DNA from: an uncultured Eubacteriales bacterium
Lineage (GTDB): Bacteria > Bacillota > Clostridia > Oscillospirales > Oscillospiraceae
Reading direction: 5' to 3'
Assembly (NCBI GenBank): GCA_905210385.1
Contig: CAJLWS010000048.1
Coordinates: 1-9,254, forward strand
Length of the DNA stretch: 9,254 nt
The position numbers and the translations under genes were made by a program. The notes beneath the pieces are model-generated. The model saw nothing but the letters and a program-made list of their open reading frames with translations, was not told where the DNA came from and did no database searches. Below, one piece after another: positions 6,240 to 9,254 of the stretch (its first letter is position 1; each line of letters begins with the position of its first letter).

Positions 6240-6268
6240 TTGTCAACAGCCGTGCGATTTTGTACAAT
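6240..6268 (+). promoter_or_regulatory. Sigma-A promoter of azlCD
   Basis: TTGTCA (6240-6245), a 17-bp spacer, then TACAAT (6263-6268), five of six matches in each hexamer. It is divergent from the kinase promoter, and the two -35 elements are 23 bp apart. The leader would be about 95 nt and G+C-rich, with a GCAGGC (6297-6302)/GCCTGC (6321-6326) repeat of unclear meaning. Confidence 0.65.
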
Positions 6269-6370
6269 ACTGTCATAAAGCGAAAGCCCAAAGCACGCAG
6301 GCCTCGCGGCGGGAGCTGGCGCCTGCCCGTGGATTTTCTGACCATCACCGAGAGGGGAGCGCAATTGTCC

Positions 6371-7078
6371 ATGTCCCGAAAAACCTTGGCTGCCGCCTTT
6401 CCGTATACCCTGCCCGTCCTAATGGGGTACCTGTCCATCGGTATTGTATTTGGCTGGATGATGGCGGCCATTGGCTACGCGCCCACCTGGGCCGCTGCCA
6501 TGTCCACCCTCATCTATGCCGGCAGCGGGCAATACCTGGCGGTGGATCTGCTGGCCAACGCCGCCCCTCTGGCCGATATCGCCTTCCTCACCCTGATCAT
6601 CAACTTCCGGCACCTGGTATACGGTCTGTCCATGCTGGAGAAGTTCCGGGGAATGGGCTGGCGCAAGCTGTACATGATTTTTTCCCTCACTGACGAAACC
6701 TACGCCCTGCTGGCCGGCGTTCAGCCGCCCAGCGGGGTGGATGAGAAGGGGTTCTACTTCTCCATCGCTGTGTTGGACCAGCTGTACTGGATTGGCGGCT
6801 CGGTGCTGGGCGCGGTTGCCGGCTCCCTGATCACCATCAACACGGAGGGCATTGACTTTGCCATGACGGCCCTGTTCATCGTCATCGCCGTGGACCAGTG
6901 GCGCTCCTCCCGCCGGCACCTGCCTGCCCTGCTGGGAGCGGGGGTCACTTTGGCCTGTCTTTTGTGGCTGGGCCCGGACAACGGGCGCTTCCTCATCCCC
7001 GCTCTGCTCCTGATGGTGGTGTTCCTGTTGATCCTGTGGCCTTCCCTGGAGCATAGAGAGGAGGCCGGAGAAGCATGA
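6371..7078 (+). CDS. azlC: AzlC, large subunit of a branched-chain amino acid exporter
   Basis: A 235-residue hydrophobic protein of the AzlC family, normal length. Family features visible: FPYTLPVLMGYLSIGIVFG (10-28), the YAGSGQ motif (49-54), INFRH (77-81), TDETYAL (107-113), and several later membrane helices ending in a charged tail. The ATG at 6371 follows AGGGGAG (6353-6359) at 11 nt. An in-frame TTG at 6365 has better spacing (5 nt) and may be the true start, adding two residues. The frame is open further upstream to 6095, but that part covers the promoter and is not protein-like. AzlC and AzlD together form an exporter of branched-chain amino acids and analogues such as 4-azaleucine in B. 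subtilis. The substrate here is inferred from family. The stop overlaps the azlD start (ATGA). Confidence 0.92.
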   Translation: MSRKTLAAAFPYTLPVLMGYLSIGIVFGWMMAAIGYAPTWAAAMSTLIYAGSGQYLAVDLLANAAPLADIAFLTLIINFRHLVYGLSMLEKFRGMGWRKLYMIFSLTDETYALLAGVQPPSGVDEKGFYFSIAVLDQLYWIGGSVLGAVAGSLITINTEGIDFAMTALFIVIAVDQWRSSRRHLPALLGAGVTLACLLWLGPDNGRFLIPALLLMVVFLLILWPSLEHREEAGEA

Positions 7079-7401
7079 CTGCTCTGCAAGCTGCGGCCGC
7101 CATCGCCGTCATGGCCGCCGTCACCTTCCTCACCCGGGTGCTGCCATTCCTCCTTTTCGGCCGCAACGGGAACCCGCCCCGGGTGGTGCTTTACCTGGGC
7201 CGGTACCTGCCCCCGGCGGTGATTGCCATGCTCATCGTCTATTGCTTCCGGCAAGTGAACTTTCAAGCCGCTCCGAATTGGGCTCCCGCTCTCATTGCCG
7301 GAGTTGCTGTGGCAGTGCTTCACCTCTGGAAACGCAACAATATGTTATCTATCGTAGGAGGGACCGCCTTGTATATGGTCTTGGTCCAAGCCGTATTTTA
7401 G
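7075..7401 (+). CDS. azlD: AzlD, small subunit of a branched-chain amino acid exporter
   Basis: A 108-residue membrane protein with about four hydrophobic segments, matching AzlD in size and pattern: TFLTRVLPFLLFG near the N-terminus, then YLPPAVIAMLIVY (about 43-55), and a closing helix. Its ATG overlaps the azlC stop by 4 nt, so translation is probably coupled. A purine-rich AGAGAGGAGG lies upstream inside azlC. It acts with AzlC in the cytoplasmic membrane. Transcription ends at the hairpin starting 9 nt after the stop. Confidence 0.9.
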   Translation: MTALQAAAAIAVMAAVTFLTRVLPFLLFGRNGNPPRVVLYLGRYLPPAVIAMLIVYCFRQVNFQAAPNWAPALIAGVAVAVLHLWKRNNMLSIVGGTALYMVLVQAVF

Positions 7402-7409
7402 GGTAGCTG

Positions 7410-7450
7410 CAAGCCTCCGGCACACTGAAGGTCCGGAGGCTTGTCTCTGT
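7410..7450 (+). terminator. Intrinsic terminator of azlCD
   Basis: CAAGCCTCCGG (7410-7420) pairs perfectly over 11 bp with CCGGAGGCTTG (7433-7443), loop 12 nt. TCTCTGTT follows. The T-tract is imperfect, but the stem strength and its place just after azlD make a terminator likely. Confidence 0.75.
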
Positions 7451-7651
7451 TCCAGATCTGGCACCGCAAGAACCACATGACAGAAACGCGGCGCTTTCCT
7501 TTTGCTTTAGTCCGGGAGTACCCCCCTTGGCAGGAAGACCACAGAGTGTGGGTCAGAATTGTGCCGTCAATGAGGTCAAGGAAACCAGCCCCAGATGAAT
7601 GGCGTCTGCCCTCAAAAATGAAATTGGATTTCGGTATTCAAAATTTATGGC
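7444..7651. other. Intergenic spacer, nothing recognised
   Basis: Between the azlCD terminator and the next promoter I see no gene with a ribosome site. A 10-bp palindrome CCAGATCTGG lies at 7452-7461. A frame of about 77 codons open across 7441-7674 has no conserved features and overlaps the promoter of the next gene. Confidence 0.5.
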
Positions 7652-7680
7652 TTGCGTTGCCGGAAAAATCATGATATTCT
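7652..7680 (+). promoter_or_regulatory. Sigma-A-type promoter of the PFOR gene (extended -10)
   Basis: TTGCGT (7652-7657), a 17-bp spacer, TATTCT (7675-7680) with TGa (7672-7674) immediately before it. The -35 hexamer and the ATGATAT around the -10 are identical to those of the yifB promoter. The start near 7687 leaves a leader of about 145 nt before the ATG at 7832. Confidence 0.55.
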
Positions 7681-7707
7681 ATTTACAAAGGAACGCAAAC
7701 CATGGTA

Positions 7708-7740
7708 CACTACGACTGAAGCCGCGCGTAGTGGCGGCTT
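7708..7740 (+). promoter_or_regulatory. Two overlapping, mutually exclusive stems in the PFOR leader
   Basis: Stem A: CACTACG (7708-7714) with CGTAGTG (7727-7733). Stem B: AAGCCGC (7719-7725) with GCGGCTT (7734-7740). Both are perfect 7-bp pairings. The left arm of B lies in the loop of A, and the right arm of A is most of the loop of B. With no nucleotides between the two right arms, a full pseudoknot is sterically unlikely, so alternative folding is the simpler reading. Stem B is followed by TTTCAT, a poor terminator tail. Function is inferred only. Confidence 0.4.
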
Positions 7741-7788
7741 TCATATGCGCATCGTCGGCTTGGCGCTGCGCTGTCACGCTGTATGATA

Positions 7789-7811
7789 CGTCCGGACAGG
7801 TTCCCCGGACG
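7789..7811 (+). promoter_or_regulatory. Hairpin next to the PFOR ribosome binding site
   Basis: CGTCCGG (7789-7795) pairs perfectly with CCGGACG (7805-7811), loop 9 nt. It ends 4 nt before the ribosome site AAGGAGG (7816-7822). It may tune translation or protect the mRNA; it leaves the ribosome site itself free. Confidence 0.4.
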
Positions 7812-7831
7812 AATGAAGGAGGAGAACGCCA

Positions 7832-9254
7832 ATGGCACGCAAGTTCAAGACGATGGACGGCAATACCGCCGCCGCCCATGTATCCTACGCGTTTACCGAG
7901 GTGGCCGGCATCTACCCCATCACCCCGTCCAGCCCCATGGCTGACAACGTGGACCAGTGGGCTGCCGCCGGCCGGAAGAACATCTTCGGACAGACAGTGA
8001 AGGTCATCGAGATGCAGTCTGAGGCCGGCGCCGCCGGCACCGTCCACGGCTCTCTGGCCGCGGGCGCTCTGACCACCACCAACACCGCCTCTCAGGGTCT
8101 GCTGCTGATGATCCCCAACATGTACAAGATCGCCGGCGAACTGCTCCCCGGGGTGTTCCATGTGTCCGCCCGTACGGTGGCCAGCCATGCGCTGAACATC
8201 TTCGGCGATCACTCCGACGTCATGGCCTGCCGTCAGACCGGCTTTGCCATGCTGTGCGAGTCCAACCCTCAGGAGGTCATGGACCTGGGTGCAGTGGCCC
8301 ATCTGGCAGCCATCAAGGGCCGGGTCCCCTTCATCAACTTCTTTGATGGCTTCCGCACCTCCCATGAGATCCAGAAGATCGCCGTGTGGGACTATGACGA
8401 TCTGGCCTCCATGGTGGATATGGACGCGGTGAAGGACTTCCGGGCCCGCTGCCTGAATCCCGACCATCCCGTCATGCGCGGCGCCCACGAGAACGGTGAC
8501 ATCTTCTTCCAGCACCGTGAGGCCTGCAACTCCTACTACGAGGCCGTCCCCGGCATCGTGGAGGAGTACATGGCCCAAGTCAACGCCAAGTTGGGCACCA
8601 ACTACCAGCTGTTCAACTACTATGGCGCTCCTGACGCCGACCGGGTCATCATTGCCATGGGCTCCATCTGTGATGTAGCCGAGGAGGTCATCGACTACCT
8701 CAACGCCCACGGGGAAAAGGTGGGCCTGGTGAAAGTGCGCCTGTACCGTCCCTTCCGGGCGGACAAGCTGCTGGCCGCCATTCCCGAGACCTGCAAGCAC
8801 ATCGCCGTGCTGGACCGGACCAAGGAGCCCGGCGCCCAGGGTGAGCCGCTGTACCTGGACGTGGTCACCGCTCTGTCCAACGCCGGCAAGACCGATGTGT
8901 CCGTCATCGGCGGCCGTTACGGTCTGGGTTCCAAGGACACGCCTCCCGCCAGCGTATTTGCCGTGTATGAGGAGCTGACCAAGGCTGAGCCCAAGCGCCA
9001 GTTCACCATTGGTATCGTGGATGACGTGACCCATATGTCCCTGGAGGAGAAGCCCTCTCCCAACACCGCGGCCGAGGGCACCATCGAGTGCAAGTTCTGG
9101 GGTCTGGGCGGCGACGGCACTGTGGGCGCCAACAAGAACTCCATCAAGATCATCGGCGACCATACCGACAAGTACGTGCAGGCCTACTTCCAGTACGACT
9201 CCAAGAAGACGGGCGGCGTCACCATCAGCCACCTGCGCTTCGGTGACCAGCCCA
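7832..9254 (+). CDS. nifJ: Pyruvate:ferredoxin (flavodoxin) oxidoreductase, N-terminal part
   Basis: The frame is open from ATG 7832 to the window end (474 codons); the family is about 1,170-1,200 residues, so roughly the last 60% lies outside. AAGGAGG (7816-7822) sits 9 nt before the start. Domain I (pyrimidine-type thiamine diphosphate domain, about 1-255) has YPITPSSPMAD with Thr31, MQSEAGAAG with Glu64, and FHVSAR with Arg114, the same numbers as the active-site residues I recall for Desulfovibrio africanus PFOR. Domain II (about 260-415) ends with GGRYGLGSKD. The gamma-like domain begins with FTIGIVDDVTH and contains KFWGLGGDGTVGANKNSIKI. The iron-sulfur and second thiamine domains are beyond the window. 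Reaction: pyruvate plus CoA to acetyl-CoA and CO2, reducing ferredoxin, in the cytoplasm of anaerobes. Its long structured leader and extended -10 promoter suggest high or regulated expression. Confidence 0.96.
   Translation, partial: MARKFKTMDGNTAAAHVSYAFTEVAGIYPITPSSPMADNVDQWAAAGRKNIFGQTVKVIEMQSEAGAAGTVHGSLAAGALTTTNTASQGLLLMIPNMYKIAGELLPGVFHVSARTVASHALNIFGDHSDVMACRQTGFAMLCESNPQEVMDLGAVAHLAAIKGRVPFINFFDGFRTSHEIQKIAVWDYDDLASMVDMDAVKDFRARCLNPDHPVMRGAHENGDIFFQHREACNSYYEAVPGIVEEYMAQVNAKLGTNYQLFNYYGAPDADRVIIAMGSICDVAEEVIDYLNAHGEKVGLVKVRLYRPFRADKLLAAIPETCKHIAVLDRTKEPGAQGEPLYLDVVTALSNAGKTDVSVIGGRYGLGSKDTPPASVFAVYEELTKAEPKRQFTIGIVDDVTHMSLEEKPSPNTAAEGTIECKFWGLGGDGTVGANKNSIKIIGDHTDKYVQAYFQYDSKKTGGVTISHLRFGDQP

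Noticed and set aside
7455..7472. T-box-like TGGCACCGC downstream of azlD
   Set aside because: One base off the T-box core, no upstream specifier region (that space is azlD coding), and no following terminator with a T-run.
7679..9232. Long minus-strand open frame (about 517 codons) opposite the PFOR gene
   Set aside because: It is an antisense shadow of a high-G+C coding region. Its translation is repetitive Gly/Val/His-rich text with no family features, and the plus-strand frame is unmistakably PFOR.
1..9254. CRISPR arrays, insertion sequences, rRNA or tRNA genes
   Set aside because: No regularly spaced direct repeats, transposase motifs, terminal inverted repeats or RNA-gene signatures were found on reading both strands.

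Overview
The window looks like a chromosomal segment of a G+C-rich, anaerobic Clostridia bacterium, most likely of the Oscillospiraceae/Flavonifractor-like group. This rests on a pyruvate:ferredoxin oxidoreductase (anaerobe), a five-helix LtaS-type lipoteichoic acid synthase (Gram-positive envelope), a Spo0A-type DNA-binding domain (endospore-former lineage), strong GGAGG ribosome binding sites, and codon use rich in C/G third bases. The taxonomic call is inference; no rRNA or marker phylogeny is available here.

Layout. 1-122: AT-rich hairpin plus T-run (probable terminator of an upstream gene), then an extended -10 promoter. 123-1646 (+): YifB/ComM-type AAA+ ATPase, complete. 1647-1985: no convincing gene. 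1986-2581 (-): a two-gene unit, a degenerate XRE/HTH-like protein (GTG start) followed after 11 nt by a stand-alone Spo0A C-terminal-domain protein with no receiver domain. Its upstream region holds a perfect 12-bp palindrome and two inverted sites resembling Spo0A boxes. 2660-2925: AT-richer spacer without a recognisable gene. 2926-5150 (+): promoter, leader hairpin and an LtaS-like synthase, closed by a strong bidirectional terminator (5170-5208). 5234-6126 (-): a diacylglycerol kinase-family gene, convergent with the synthase and broken by a one-base frameshift near 5571. 6188-6268: two clear divergent sigma-A promoters. 6371-7401 (+): azlC-azlD, a branched-chain amino acid exporter whose genes overlap by 4 nt, then a terminator (7410-7443). 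7444-7831: spacer with an extended -10 promoter and a leader of about 145 nt containing several perfect stems. 7832-9254 (+): the first 474 codons of pyruvate:ferredoxin oxidoreductase, running off the window.

How the parts relate. LtaS-type enzymes use phosphatidylglycerol and release diacylglycerol; YegS/DgkB-type kinases return diacylglycerol to phospholipid synthesis. The convergent synthase and kinase therefore form a plausible lipid-recycling pair, although the kinase frame is broken in this sequence. AzlCD exports branched-chain amino acids or analogues. PFOR supplies acetyl-CoA and reduced ferredoxin. The most unusual element is the small XRE-like/Spo0A_C pair in an AT-richer stretch, with candidate Spo0A-type sites in front of it. 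This suggests a self-regulated or Spo0A-linked mini-regulator, but that function is inferred only.
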